Source: Chryseobacterium gregarium DSM 19109 (lineage in GTDB: Bacteria > Bacteroidota > Bacteroidia > Flavobacteriales > Weeksellaceae). From it: a DNA stretch of 64,000 nucleotides. The stretch covers positions 79,445-143,444 of the forward strand of contig NZ_AUMU01000013.1 in the NCBI RefSeq assembly GCF_000430845.1, read 5' to 3'. Shown piece by piece: positions 18,146-26,774 of this stretch (the stretch's first letter is position 1; every line of letters starts with the position of its first letter). The position numbers and the translations under genes were made by a program. A model generated the notes under the pieces. The model did no database searches. It had not been told where the DNA came from and saw only the letters and a list, made by a program, of their open reading frames with translations.

Positions 18146-19024
18146 TTATTTTATTTTAGAAACTAAATTTTCAATCATCCACTCTTTAATTGTTGTCGGT
18201 GTTGCGGTGGTCTCTGTTCTCGTTTCTGTGTCATAAAGGCCGTTACCAATTGCAGTCAACATCTCTGTCAAAGAGTTTGCAAATGCTTCGCTGGTATGAT
18301 GTTCCCCCAAAAGCGTTTTTATGTAGTCCTTTTTTGAAACCTGTTGAAAACGAATAGGCTTTCCCGTTAATTCACTCATTTGTAGTGCAATTTCATTGTA
18401 GCTTATGTCTTCCGGACCTTGAACCGCAAATCCTTCAACGCCTGTCCAGGTTTTATCAATTAGAAACTCTGCCGCTTTTGATGCAATGTCTTTTACTGCG
18501 ATTTGTGGCGATTTGTAATTTCCGTCAATGGGCAAAGAGAACATTCCCGTTTTTTTTAGTGATCCGATTTGGTACAAAAGGGTTTCGTAAAATACAGGGC
18601 AGCGCAATGCCCTTACCGATGCACCTGATCGGTTGATGATGTCTTCACTTTTGTGAAGTGCTGTTATAAGACCTGCCTGCAAATTGCTTTCTTTACCACT
18701 GCTTGACAAATAAACAACTCTTTCTGTACCTGCATTTTTAATTGCGTTTGAAGCCACGTTAGCAAAGCTTTCATAATAGGCATTTACGTCTTCTTGTGTG
18801 TTGCTCTGGGGCACACAAAAATAGAGCGTGTCGCATTCTTGCAGTGCTTCTGTAAATTCAGATTCATTAAGCAGAGAGCCCGTGGCGACTTCTACTTTTT
18901 CTAACATGCCGGCTGATATTTTTTCAGGGTCTCTGACAAAAATTCTAACCTGTTCTCCCTGCTCTACCAATTGTCGGAGAATCATTGCACCGGTGTTGCC
19001 TGTTGGCGTGGTTACTAAAATCAT
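18146..19024 (-). CDS. NmrA-like NAD(P)-binding protein
   Basis: A 292-residue NmrA/QOR2-type atypical SDR. The dinucleotide motif is TTPTGNTGAM near the N-terminus, followed by DTLYFCVPQSN, RVVYLSSSGKE and a RCPVFYETLLYQ segment that replaces the usual active site. Relatives include NADPH-dependent quinone reductases. It lies 79 bp downstream of a Crp/Fnr-type regulator in the same direction and is probably controlled by it. Cytoplasmic and of unknown substrate; one of four such paralogues in the window. Confidence 0.86.
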   Translation of the reverse strand: MILVTTPTGNTGAMILRQLVEQGEQVRIFVRDPEKISAGMLEKVEVATGSLLNESEFTEALQECDTLYFCVPQSNTQEDVNAYYESFANVASNAIKNAGTERVVYLSSSGKESNLQAGLITALHKSEDIINRSGASVRALRCPVFYETLLYQIGSLKKTGMFSLPIDGNYKSPQIAVKDIASKAAEFLIDKTWTGVEGFAVQGPEDISYNEIALQMSELTGKPIRFQQVSKKDYIKTLLGEHHTSEAFANSLTEMLTAIGNGLYDTETRTETTATPTTIKEWMIENLVSKIK

Positions 19025-19103
19025 AATTGAACTTTTTTATTGTTTATTGAAGTACAAAGATGATAAGAGTATATTTTGTAAACATTGTCCTATGTTCACA
19101 TTT

Positions 19104-19673
19104 TTAGAGCTTTGATTTTAATCTGCTTAACGTTTGAGGCGTGAGCCCCAGATAAGATGCAACCATTTTATTGGATAGTCTGGTCAGCCATTTTGATTGA
19201 TTTGTCAAAACCCAGCGGACCTTTTCTATTGCTTCTAAACCTTGAAAACAATAAATACGTTCCTGGGATTTAATATAAGCTGATTCTAAAATTTGTCTGT
19301 AAACAAAAGCAAACTCTGGAACTGTGTCAACCAGATGAAAGTAGTCGTCACGGTTGATGACTAACAATTCCGAAGGTTCAATAGTCTGCATAAATTCAAA
19401 TGATGCTTTTTGATTGATCAGACTTGGCAATGCGGTTCCGAAAGCATCCTCAAAATGAAAATACCTTGTTCCTTCTTCTCCGTCCTTATTAATGTTAAAA
19501 AGTCGTATGCAACCTTTATTCACAAAATAGAAATGTTTGCAAATTTCGCCTTCTTTCAACAGAAATTCGTTTCGCCTGGTCTTTTTAAATTTGAAATATG
19601 AGGAAATATAAGAAAGGGTCTTATCGTCAATTTCAGTCCTTGCCTTAAGATATTTTTCTAATGGTCTAAACAC
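19104..19673 (-). CDS. Crp/Fnr-family transcriptional regulator
   Basis: A 189-residue regulator with an N-terminal cyclic-nucleotide-binding-type beta barrel (FLLKEGEICKHFYFVNKGCIR; FEDAFGTALPS) and a C-terminal helix-turn-helix (SNKMVASYLGLTPQTLSRLKSKL). The cNMP-contacting residues of true CRP are not conserved, as usual for Bacteroidota members. It starts with GTG; no in-frame ATG precedes it before a stop. The NmrA-type gene follows and is a likely target. Comparable proteins are encoded at 47.5 and 61.2 kb. Confidence 0.88.
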   Translation of the reverse strand: MFRPLEKYLKARTEIDDKTLSYISSYFKFKKTRRNEFLLKEGEICKHFYFVNKGCIRLFNINKDGEEGTRYFHFEDAFGTALPSLINQKASFEFMQTIEPSELLVINRDDYFHLVDTVPEFAFVYRQILESAYIKSQERIYCFQGLEAIEKVRWVLTNQSKWLTRLSNKMVASYLGLTPQTLSRLKSKL

Positions 19674-19913
19674 TTTATTTTTTCAGGGTTTCGTTAAAAT
19701 GGCAGGTTAAGTTCCAAATTTACACCTTGCGTCAATTTGATTTATTTCAGTTTACGTGGATTGATCAAATATAATAATGGTAATCTATAACAAATTGTAT
19801 GATACCGTAAATCTCCAAATAAAAAGAAATTTATAAATTCAGAAGTTCTGCTGCTGCACAATCTTCAAATCTTCAGGTTTTAAATTAATTTCTTCAGGAA
19901 GCGGTAAATTCTA

Positions 19914-20273
19914 TTATACTTTTAATTTTTTATGCCGCTCTCCCCATTGTTCCATCTGAAGGATGATGGGCTTAAGTTCATAGCCTATTTCAGTTAATTC
20001 ATAGATAACTTTAGGAGGAACTTCCGCATAAACAGTCCTTGTAATAATCTTATGTTCTTCAAGTTTGCGCAACTGTACGGTCAGCATGCGTTCAGTAATA
20101 TTGGGAATTGATTTTCTTAATTCTCCAAACCGCATTTTACCATTTGTTAACCAGGAACAAATGACAAGTGACCATTGTCCGCCGATAATGCCTGCTGCAT
20201 ATACTTCAGAACATTCATCAGCCAAAACTTTTTTATTTTCAAAATTTGTTGACGTTTCCTTTATTTTTCCCAT
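19914..20273 (-). CDS. HxlR-family winged-helix transcriptional regulator
   Basis: A 119-residue HxlR regulator: VYAAGIIGGQWSLVICSWL, the wing-helix ITERMLTVQLRKLEEHKII, and VPPKVIYELTEIGYEL. Two cysteines (in DECSEV and LVICSW) could sense thiol-reactive compounds. The gene is divergent from an epoxide-hydrolase-like gene across a 97-bp gap that holds a promoter, so it most likely represses that operon. Small, cytoplasmic, homodimer expected from the family. Confidence 0.9.
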   Translation of the reverse strand: MGKIKETSTNFENKKVLADECSEVYAAGIIGGQWSLVICSWLTNGKMRFGELRKSIPNITERMLTVQLRKLEEHKIITRTVYAEVPPKVIYELTEIGYELKPIILQMEQWGERHKKLKV

Positions 20274-20337
20274 TACTTACCTTTTTTATAGTACCATACA
20301 ATTAGCTGCTAATATACAAAACCGTATGTTAATACCC

Positions 20338-20345
20338 TACTTTTG
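20338..20345 (+). promoter_or_regulatory. -7 box of the hydrolase-ankyrin operon
   Basis: TACTTTTG matches TAnnTTTG and lies about 25 bases before the first possible ATG. No TTG at the expected -33 place, so the promoter may need help. GTAT/ATAC half sites around it (at about 20324-20335) could be the HxlR operator. Confidence 0.4.
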
Positions 20346-20370
20346 TATACGAATTTAAAGAAATCGTCAT

Positions 20371-21366
20371 ATGAAAATTAAGAATTTAAATGAAAATAAG
20401 GTTCACCTAATGATCGAAAAACAGGTAAGAATTAATGAACATTCTTTTCGGATATTAGAACAGGGCAGGGGGCCTGCCGTATTATTTCTTCACGGTTTTC
20501 CGGACACCGCAGAAACCTGGAAATACCAAATGAACAGTCTCGCGGATGCAGGTTATCATACCATAGCTTTGGATTTACGGGGATTTGGGGACAGTTATGC
20601 ACCTTTGGACTATCAGCTTTACAGTGCTCGGCATATTGTTGATGATCTGACAGGGCTTTTAGATTCTTTAGGGATTGAATCGGCGGTTTTAGTAGGGCAT
20701 GACTGGGGAGCAGATCATGCACAACGAGCCATGTTGCTACAACCGGAACGTTTCAAAGGTTTAGTGAGTCTAAGCATTCCATTTTCCCCCAGGGCAGAAA
20801 TGAGTCAATGGGATCTTTTACGTAAAAATGGTTTTGGTGAAAAATATTATGCCATGGAAATGATGGATAATGATCGGGAAGAGGATTATTTACCTGCTGA
20901 AAAAACAATTAAAAATGTTTTTTATTGGCTTTCTGCAAGTCCGGCAAAAGGCACCGGCTGGGATCCTGTTGATGCCACAAGAAATATGTTTAGATCTTCG
21001 CCCGTTGAAATTCCAGAATGGACGACGAAAGAATATATAGAAAAGACGGTAGGCTGGTTTGAAAAGACGGGTTTTCAAACAGGAATCAATCATTACAGAG
21101 CTAATCAGACCACATTTGATGAAACCTTGTATCTGAAGGGTAGAAAGATTGAACATCCAAGCCTTTATATCTGGGGCAGAGAAGATGGTTTATGCAAATT
21201 TTTTCATCCTGAAGTTTTGACACTTGAAGAACTTCAAAAAAATCATCCGGGGTTATTAAAACAGGTAGCGCTAGAGAACGTCGGGCATTGGCCGCAACAT
21301 GAAGCTTCACAGGTTGTAAGTGACGAAATACTGGACTTCTTATATAAAATAGATTTTACCAAATAA
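20371..21366 (+). CDS. alpha/beta hydrolase, epoxide-hydrolase-like
   Basis: A 331-residue cytoplasmic alpha/beta hydrolase (or 318 residues if the second ATG at 20410 is the start, just before the conserved core). Motifs: VLFLHGFPDTAETW, ALDLRGFGDSYAP, the aspartate nucleophile in VGHDWGADHAQR, and the histidine in NVGHWPQHEAS; the acid is likely in WGREDGLC. This is the soluble epoxide hydrolase/fluoroacetate-dehalogenase type. It faces the HxlR regulator and its stop lies five bases before the NTF2-ankyrin gene, so they share a transcript. Confidence 0.88.
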   Translation: MKIKNLNENKVHLMIEKQVRINEHSFRILEQGRGPAVLFLHGFPDTAETWKYQMNSLADAGYHTIALDLRGFGDSYAPLDYQLYSARHIVDDLTGLLDSLGIESAVLVGHDWGADHAQRAMLLQPERFKGLVSLSIPFSPRAEMSQWDLLRKNGFGEKYYAMEMMDNDREEDYLPAEKTIKNVFYWLSASPAKGTGWDPVDATRNMFRSSPVEIPEWTTKEYIEKTVGWFEKTGFQTGINHYRANQTTFDETLYLKGRKIEHPSLYIWGREDGLCKFFHPEVLTLEELQKNHPGLLKQVALENVGHWPQHEASQVVSDEILDFLYKIDFTK

Positions 21367-21371
21367 CCAAC

Positions 21372-22880
21372 ATGTTCCGATTATTTAGCACGATAGTATT
21401 CATTATAATGACTTCCATCATGTATGGACAAAAGAAAAATTACCAAATAAAAAAACAAATCAAAATGGACAATGCAACCATATTACACAAAGCCAACGAA
21501 TTTGTAAAAAGGGGAGAATATGAAAGTTTTCTGGCTTATTGTACAGAAGATACCCAGTGGGTTTTTATAGGAGAGCGTACTCTTAAAGGAAAAGGGGAAG
21601 TACGGGAGTATATGAAAGAGTTCTATTGGGAACCGCCTTTTTTTACCGTCGAAACGACGATCGAAGACGGTAATTTTGTAACCGTGACAGGTGAAATAAG
21701 CTTGAAAACCAAAAATGGAATCCTTAACCATTATGAGTATTGTGATATCTGGCGGTTCGAAAATGGAAAGATTGCCGCTTTGAAAGCCTATGTTGTAGAA
21801 AAGAAGGTACCCACTGATCACTCTTTGCATCAAACCGGATTTAATTTGGAAGATGCTATTTATAAAAATGACTTACGTTTGGTTGAAGCGCTTTTAAAAA
21901 ATGGTAACAATGCAGAGGTACCCAATTCTAAAAGACTTACGCCACTGATGATAGCTTCCGGTCTCGGACACCTTGAAATAGTTAAGCTTTTAACGGCCCA
22001 TGGAGTGAATATCTTAGCCGTTGATCCTGACATGGGATCTACGGCTTTACATAAAGCGGCTCAATCAGGACATCCGAAAATTATCCAATGGTTATTGGAG
22101 AAAGGGGCTTTTATTGATTTTCAGAGCCCTGTCATTGGAAATTCACCGTTGATGGATGCGATACTTTATAAACAGGAAGCAGCTGTTAAAATATTGTTGG
22201 AACATAAGGCCAGAATTGAACTTCGGAATAATTTTAATGAATGTGCTCTGGATATTGCCCACCAAATTAATCATGCTTCAATGATCAGCATCATTAATAA
22301 CCACAAGAATAATTTAGAAAAAGAAATCCAATCTCAAAAATTAGTCCGGGCCATTAAAGATCATGATATTAAGACGGTAAAAGATCTTATCGATAGAGGA
22401 GGAGCCCATATCAATGAGCGGATACCAAGGACGGGGAATTATAATGATGATTTTACGCCGCTCAGTATGGCAGCAAGTATGGGCCATGAGGAAATTGTTC
22501 TTTTATTACTCGGTGCCGGAGCCGATATCACAATGCTCAGCGGATTAATGGGAGCTACCGTATTGCACGAAGCGGCGTACGCGGGTCATGCAAAAGTAAT
22601 TGATGTATTGATGCAGTATACAGAAGAAAAATCATTGGAAGGCTTAGATATAAATGCGCAGGGTCTGTATAATGGAATGACTGCCCTTCACGATGCAGTA
22701 TGGCAAAATAAACCGGAAGCAGTAAAAATCTTAGTTGATAAGGGAGCCGATGTAAACTTAACTTCCCATTCCGGACTAAAGCCTTTGGAGCTTGCAGAAC
22801 TTTTTAACTACAGCGGAATCATCCGTCTTTTAAAAGATGCTGAGAAAAATAACCATAGTGAAGTGCCTGATTCTGTATAG
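21372..22880 (+). CDS. NTF2-like/ankyrin-repeat fusion protein with signal peptide
   Basis: A 502-residue protein of three parts. Residues 1-20 (MFRLFSTIVFIIMTSIMYGQ) look like a signal peptide. Residues 33-150 are an NTF2/SnoaL-like domain (AYCTEDTQWVFIGERTLKG; HYEYCDIWRFENGKIAALKAY). Residues 155-490 are about nine ankyrin repeats in two blocks separated by a charged linker near 312-325; typical units contain TALHKAAQSGHPKIIQWLLEKGA. Ankyrin repeats bind proteins, NTF2 domains bind or turn over small ligands. A start at Met32 would give a cytoplasmic form. It is in operon with the preceding hydrolase; the fusion is unfamiliar to me. Confidence 0.82.
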   Translation: MFRLFSTIVFIIMTSIMYGQKKNYQIKKQIKMDNATILHKANEFVKRGEYESFLAYCTEDTQWVFIGERTLKGKGEVREYMKEFYWEPPFFTVETTIEDGNFVTVTGEISLKTKNGILNHYEYCDIWRFENGKIAALKAYVVEKKVPTDHSLHQTGFNLEDAIYKNDLRLVEALLKNGNNAEVPNSKRLTPLMIASGLGHLEIVKLLTAHGVNILAVDPDMGSTALHKAAQSGHPKIIQWLLEKGAFIDFQSPVIGNSPLMDAILYKQEAAVKILLEHKARIELRNNFNECALDIAHQINHASMISIINNHKNNLEKEIQSQKLVRAIKDHDIKTVKDLIDRGGAHINERIPRTGNYNDDFTPLSMAASMGHEEIVLLLLGAGADITMLSGLMGATVLHEAAYAGHAKVIDVLMQYTEEKSLEGLDINAQGLYNGMTALHDAVWQNKPEAVKILVDKGADVNLTSHSGLKPLELAELFNYSGIIRLLKDAEKNNHSEVPDSV

Positions 22881-23361
22881 GAAATATTTTTTAAAGAACA
22901 CTTTAATAAAACTCATGTTACCCACATACAATGACAAAAGCAGGGAACCGAAAAAAAAATGAATTTAAAATTAATATTCTATCTCCTGTTAAATTATTTT
23001 TTTTATACTGTAGCGGAGGCAGAGCTTATTTAGTGCTGGAAGTCAATACTGCCGTTTATTCGCAATAATTGAAAATATACAGTTGGTTTAAATACAATAT
23101 GGTATCGCTTTTAATTATATAATTTATCTTTTCGCTGATTGATTTCAGGATAAGCCGGTGATATATTTATAGTGATTTATTAAAAAAATGAAGTTTTTAA
23201 CAATAGGAAAATCATTTTTTATGCAGGTGAAAGATGATTTAATTTTTCAAAGCTTGAAATAAACACGACACGTGTTGTCGTTGTAGAGTTTGGTTTACCT
23301 ACTTTAGCATACAACCTAAGAAAGAAAGTTAACTTTTTCTATGTCAATTGAGCCTAAATAA
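22881..23361. other. gene-poor stretch, contains an inverted repeat
   Basis: AT-rich, no credible gene or RNA. A perfect inverted repeat ACGACA-CGTGT-TGTCGT lies at 23265-23281, three bases after a 24-codon ORF (23188-23262) that has no other support. Confidence 0.4.
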
Positions 23362-23396
23362 AAATCCGCCTCACCAATTTCCTGTGAGACGGATTT
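23362..23396. terminator. terminator of the FabH-like gene
   Basis: AAATCCG plus CTCAC pairs with GTGAG plus CGGATTT around a single mismatch, and T-runs follow on both strands. It ends minus-strand transcription of the FabH-like gene about 70 bp after its stop. Confidence 0.65.
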
Positions 23397-23464
23397 TTAA
23401 TCTTGATAAAGCAGATCCGGAAAAGCGGTTAAAAATCTATTTTAAGTACTTTCCGATATACAAT

Positions 23465-24526
23465 TTAAAACTTATAAACAAGTGCATTAATGTTCATCCC
23501 TGCACCTACAGAAGCAAACAATACGACATCATTCTTCTTGATGTTATGATGTTCCAGTTCATCCTTCAGGATCATGGTCAGTAAAGTAGGGATTGTGGCT
23601 ACGCTGCTGTTTCCGAGCTTGCTGATGACCATAGGCATGATGTTTTCAGGCGTGGGAACATCATAAAGCTGGTAAAACCTGTCAACAATCGCTTCGTCCA
23701 TCTTTTCATTGGCCTGGTGGATGATGATCTTACTCAGGTCATTGATCGAGTATCCGCTGCTGTCGAGGCATCTCTTCATTGCATCCGGCACATTAATCAG
23801 TGCGAATTCATATATTTTTCTCCCGTCCATCTTAATATATTTGGTGTCTGGGCAGCTTTCAGTATTATAGGATTTTGCAAAAAACAGGTAATCCTTTTCA
23901 TTAAGGGTATGGGAAGCCGACAAATGGGACCTGATCCCGGAATCATCGTCAGGATTGGCCTCCAGGACTACGGCACCGGCACCATCAGCATAAATCATGC
24001 TGTCTCTGTCATGCGGGTCTACCACACGGGACAGGGTTTCTGCACCGATCACCAGGCATTTTTTGGCAATACCCGACCGGATGAAAGCATTGGCCTGGAT
24101 CACGCCTTCAAGCCATCCCGGGCAGCCGAACAGTACATCATAAGCCACACAGAAATTATTCTTTATTTTCAGCATATGCTTCACTCTTGAGGCAAGGCTG
24201 GGAACCGCGTCCGACTGGATCGTACCGAAACGGACATCTCCGAAATTATGGGCGAAGATAATATAGTCCAGGGTTTCAGGATCCACTCCCGAATCTTCTA
24301 TGGCAGCCCGGGCTGCTATAAGGCCGAGGTCTGAAGTTACCTGGGTATTGTCTGCATACCTTCTCTCCTCTATGCCGGTAATTTTCTGTAATTTGCTCGT
24401 AATAGTAGCGTTGTCATCTTTTAACACAACTCCCTGTTCATTTAGGAAAATATGGTTGTCAAAAAATAAACTGGTGATGGTTTCTGAGGGTATGTAATTT
24501 CCTACACCTGTGATTTTGCTTGTCAT
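23465..24526 (-). CDS. 3-oxoacyl-ACP synthase III (FabH-like), stand-alone
   Basis: A 353-residue thiolase-fold condensing enzyme. The catalytic cysteine is in DVLFGCPGW, the histidine in IIIHQANEKMDEA and the asparagine in LGNSSVATIP, giving the Cys-His-Asn triad of KAS III enzymes. The start is the ATG at 24526; a TTG two codons earlier is in frame. It has no fatty-acid or ACP genes beside it, so it may be a specialised synthase (for example of the branched-chain-primer or aryl-polyene/dialkylresorcinol type) instead of the housekeeping FabH; that is inference. Monocistronic, with its own terminator. Confidence 0.85.
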   Translation of the reverse strand: MTSKITGVGNYIPSETITSLFFDNHIFLNEQGVVLKDDNATITSKLQKITGIEERRYADNTQVTSDLGLIAARAAIEDSGVDPETLDYIIFAHNFGDVRFGTIQSDAVPSLASRVKHMLKIKNNFCVAYDVLFGCPGWLEGVIQANAFIRSGIAKKCLVIGAETLSRVVDPHDRDSMIYADGAGAVVLEANPDDDSGIRSHLSASHTLNEKDYLFFAKSYNTESCPDTKYIKMDGRKIYEFALINVPDAMKRCLDSSGYSINDLSKIIIHQANEKMDEAIVDRFYQLYDVPTPENIMPMVISKLGNSSVATIPTLLTMILKDELEHHNIKKNDVVLFASVGAGMNINALVYKF

Positions 24527-25429
24527 GTTCAAATAAGATCTAATCTTTTTCTGTAAAATAAAATAGCTGAATATGAGTTCAGCATGATGTCAGTAAATCT
24601 CCTTCATATAAAAAAACAAAAGCACATTAATGATATCGGTACGGCAGAATAAGCCATTCATGATATCATCAGATTCTGATTATATTTCACCAATTCGTAC
24701 TGTTTCTGAAATTAAATAACAGATCCTTAAGAATGATAAAATATCAGAAATTTTTGTGTTTTCGCAATTCCCGATAAAGGTAATCATTAAAAATAAATAA
24801 ATTCCATAAAAAGCCGGTATCATAAAAAAATTAACATAATTAACAAGGGAATGAATACAATAATAGAATCCGGATGTAATTTCAGAATAGATAGGAATAC
24901 ATTCTGTTGCAGAACCGATTAATAAACATCAACAAATATATATGACCAGTAATTACCTGAAAATATCATGTTATTGGAGTGGAGTTCGATAGAAACCGAA
25001 GAATGCCTTCCCCACAGAATTGATCCTGAAGCCAATTGATATTTTGTAAATATCAGCATCGATTAAATGCCTGTTTAAATTTAATATAGGAATTTTAAAA
25101 AACTTTTAAAGCTGTTTCCAAATCTTCTTCCGCTGATTTTTAGATTTTGGATATGAGTGAAAATTGTGTAATCACCATCATCTGCGGGAAATTAATTATG
25201 AAATAAATTTAACAGGCTCTGAGACATCACCAACTTAGCCTTTAAAAAATAAAAGACGTTTTGCAATCCGGTATAGGGTGCTTATGTACACTATATTAAA
25301 TACAGAGGTCCTGCCTTCCGTCAGTATTAAAAATAAAAACCAATGGCAGTAAATGATATTTTCCCTCTGCCTGTATACAATGCAATTATCCACCGTTTTC
25401 ATTGGTATCCGGACAAACGGTATCTGAAC
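24527..25429. other. 900-bp gene-free stretch
   Basis: Very AT-rich DNA without a coherent ORF on either strand, tRNA-like structure or long repeat. I see no recognisable pseudogene. It separates the FabH-like gene from the HTH gene. Confidence 0.45.
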
Positions 25430-25729
25430 TTACAGCTCTTTTTCCAGAATCGCTATAATCCTGTCGATGACATCACGTTTTTTGGATTTCTTAGTGTATT
25501 CGGCTTTGGGTTCAGAAACAATAGGCTGTTGTTCTTTACTGAAGAGGGCATACAGATCGATATCCGGATGCGTTTCAATATACCATGACAGAAAATTAAG
25601 AGGCATCGCGTTCTTTCCTGAAAAATAAAGCTGGATGGATTGTGGTGTAACCCCGTAAGCGTCGGCTATATACTTCATGGTTTCTCCTCTTTCCCTACTG
25701 TACTCCCGTATCTTCTCGTAAATTTTCAT
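25430..25729 (-). CDS. small helix-turn-helix (XRE/CI-like) protein
   Basis: A 99-residue protein. Residues 1-65 resemble an HTH domain: YEKIREYSRERGETMKYIADAYGVTPQSIQLYFSGKNAMP, quoted in parts, in which YIADAYGVTPQSIQLYF is the helix-turn-helix. A short linker with SKKSKKR leads to a C-terminal helix. The ATG at 25729 is used; a longer frame upstream would run through the promoter region. It is divergent from a small gene at 25901, and two palindromes lie between them, so autoregulation is likely. Relationship to phage CI-type repressors is only structural. Confidence 0.65.
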   Translation of the reverse strand: MKIYEKIREYSRERGETMKYIADAYGVTPQSIQLYFSGKNAMPLNFLSWYIETHPDIDLYALFSKEQQPIVSEPKAEYTKKSKKRDVIDRIIAILEKEL

Positions 25730-25768
25730 TATGAATAAAGGTTTTTCTCTCGTTATTAAAAAAATAAA

Positions 25769-25783
25769 ACAATAATTTATTGT
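25769..25783. promoter_or_regulatory. palindrome, candidate operator 1
   Basis: ACAATAA-T-TTATTGT is a perfect odd palindrome about 40 bp before the HTH gene's ATG, in the divergent control region. Confidence 0.4.
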
Positions 25784-25791
25784 AAAATATG

Positions 25792-25831
25792 CAACAATAT
25801 GTTGTTTTTCAAATATATAATCGTATATTTG
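25792..25831 (+). promoter_or_regulatory. consensus promoter with overlapping operator 2
   Basis: TTG at 25802-25804, exactly 19 bases, then TATATTTG at 25824-25831: a full Bacteroidota promoter for the gene at 25901. The inverted repeat CAACA-ATA-TGTTG (25792-25804) overlaps the -33 TTG, an ideal place for a repressor such as the divergent HTH protein. Confidence 0.65.
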
Positions 25832-25900
25832 CTTTACTATTGTGTTAAGAAACACAGACACAAAATTACGAAAAAAGGTTTAACAAAATTATTCATTTAT

Positions 25901-26131
25901 ATGAGCAAATTGTCGACCCCAAAAAATCAGAAGGTGAACGATGAAAAATTTGATTTCATTGATCAGTGGTTACCGGCGCGTTACACAAGTTCAGTAAATT
26001 TGATCCTAAAAGAAGATAAGAAAGACCCTGCCTACATAAGGCAGGTAAAAAAAACAAGAACTGATGACAAGAAAACGATAGATGCGCTTTACAGAGTGGC
26101 ACAGCTCAATAAGCTACAGGTAGAAGACTGA
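25901..26131 (+). CDS. small hypothetical protein, 76 aa
   Basis: Unrecognised 76-residue protein beginning MSKLSTPKNQKVNDEKFDF, charged and soluble, with FIDQWLPARYTSSVNLILKE and a lysine-rich second half. The ATG at 25901 is chosen because the upstream promoter puts the transcript start near 25838. It is transcribed away from the HTH gene and ended by a strong terminator, so it is a clean single-gene transcript that the HTH protein may control. A partner role in a two-gene regulatory or toxin-antitoxin-like module is possible but unsupported. Confidence 0.6.
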   Translation: MSKLSTPKNQKVNDEKFDFIDQWLPARYTSSVNLILKEDKKDPAYIRQVKKTRTDDKKTIDALYRVAQLNKLQVED

Positions 26132-26261
26132 AATCCTATATTAAATACAAATTTTACAGACCAGGAATGACCGCACGGGCAAATCTGCCATCTGCCGATC
26201 AATGCAGTGCGGCCATCAGGCAACAGTACAGCTCAGTTTCTGAGTGTGGTTATTAGTTTTT

Positions 26262-26291
26262 AACCGGCCGGCACCTGGCCGGCCGGTTTTT
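26262..26291 (+). terminator. strong intrinsic terminator
   Basis: AACCGGCCGG and CCGGCCGGTT form a perfect 10-bp GC-rich stem with a 7-base loop, followed by TTT. It ends the transcript of the 76-residue gene. Confidence 0.8.
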
Positions 26292-26310
26292 CTGCAACAC
26301 AATATGAATT

Positions 26311-26517
26311 ATGGAAAAAAATGACATCATGATCACGGAATGCTTCAAATGTGGAGCCCGTTATGAAAACTATTTCAGAGCATCACCCTGCTGCAGGTCC
26401 ATCATCCTGAAAGTGGATGAACAGGGAAACCGCACCACCATAACTTTTCTGAGCGCCCTTTCCCTGCCCGGATCAGACTTTGTTAAGCTGGAAAAGACGA
26501 AAGCCGAAGTTTCCTAA
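26311..26517 (+). CDS. small zinc-ribbon-like protein, 68 aa
   Basis: A 68-residue protein starting at the ATG at 26311. Cys11 and Cys14 (CFKC) and Cys27-Cys28 (SPCCRS) form a CxxC...CC pattern that could bind zinc. The remainder is a short beta-rich tail. The family is not recognised. It starts 20 bases after the terminator of the previous gene, with little room for a promoter, so it may be expressed by read-through or from a promoter hidden in the stem region. Confidence 0.5.
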   Translation: MEKNDIMITECFKCGARYENYFRASPCCRSIILKVDEQGNRTTITFLSALSLPGSDFVKLEKTKAEVS

Positions 26518-26535
26518 ACCCCTGTAATCCGGATA

Positions 26536-26736
26536 CTATTGGCTTTTCAGCTCATCGATCAGTAAGGTTCGCCAGTCAGCAGGATATTGGCGTTGAAGTG
26601 AGATGCCCAATGTACCGCTATATTGATTCAAGAGATAACATAGCTGTAATGACAGAAGGGTAGTGCTGGGATCATAGGCCATCAGAACTGGTTGAAATTT
26701 AATTATGAAATTAAGATCCGTTTCAATATATCGGTC
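26536..26736 (-). pseudogene. probable remnant of a minus-strand gene
   Basis: A stop-free frame of 66 codons read on the minus strand, ending with TAG at 26536, gives a natural-looking peptide including MAYDPSTTLLSLQLCYLLNQ and YPADWRTLLIDELKSQ. An in-frame TGA bounds it upstream and only an internal ATG (26682, 48 codons) is available. It looks like the C-terminal end of a decayed protein lying after the DUF1826 gene. The family is not recognised; it could also be a real 48-residue protein. Confidence 0.35.
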
Positions 26737-26774
26737 TCAGTAAGTATTCCTGCGGATAGGAAAAGTATGCGTTG

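Noticed and set aside
23188..23281. 24-codon ORF followed by an ACGACA/TGTCGT hairpin
   Set aside because: Could mimic a leader peptide with attenuator, but no regulated gene follows in the same direction before the terminator.
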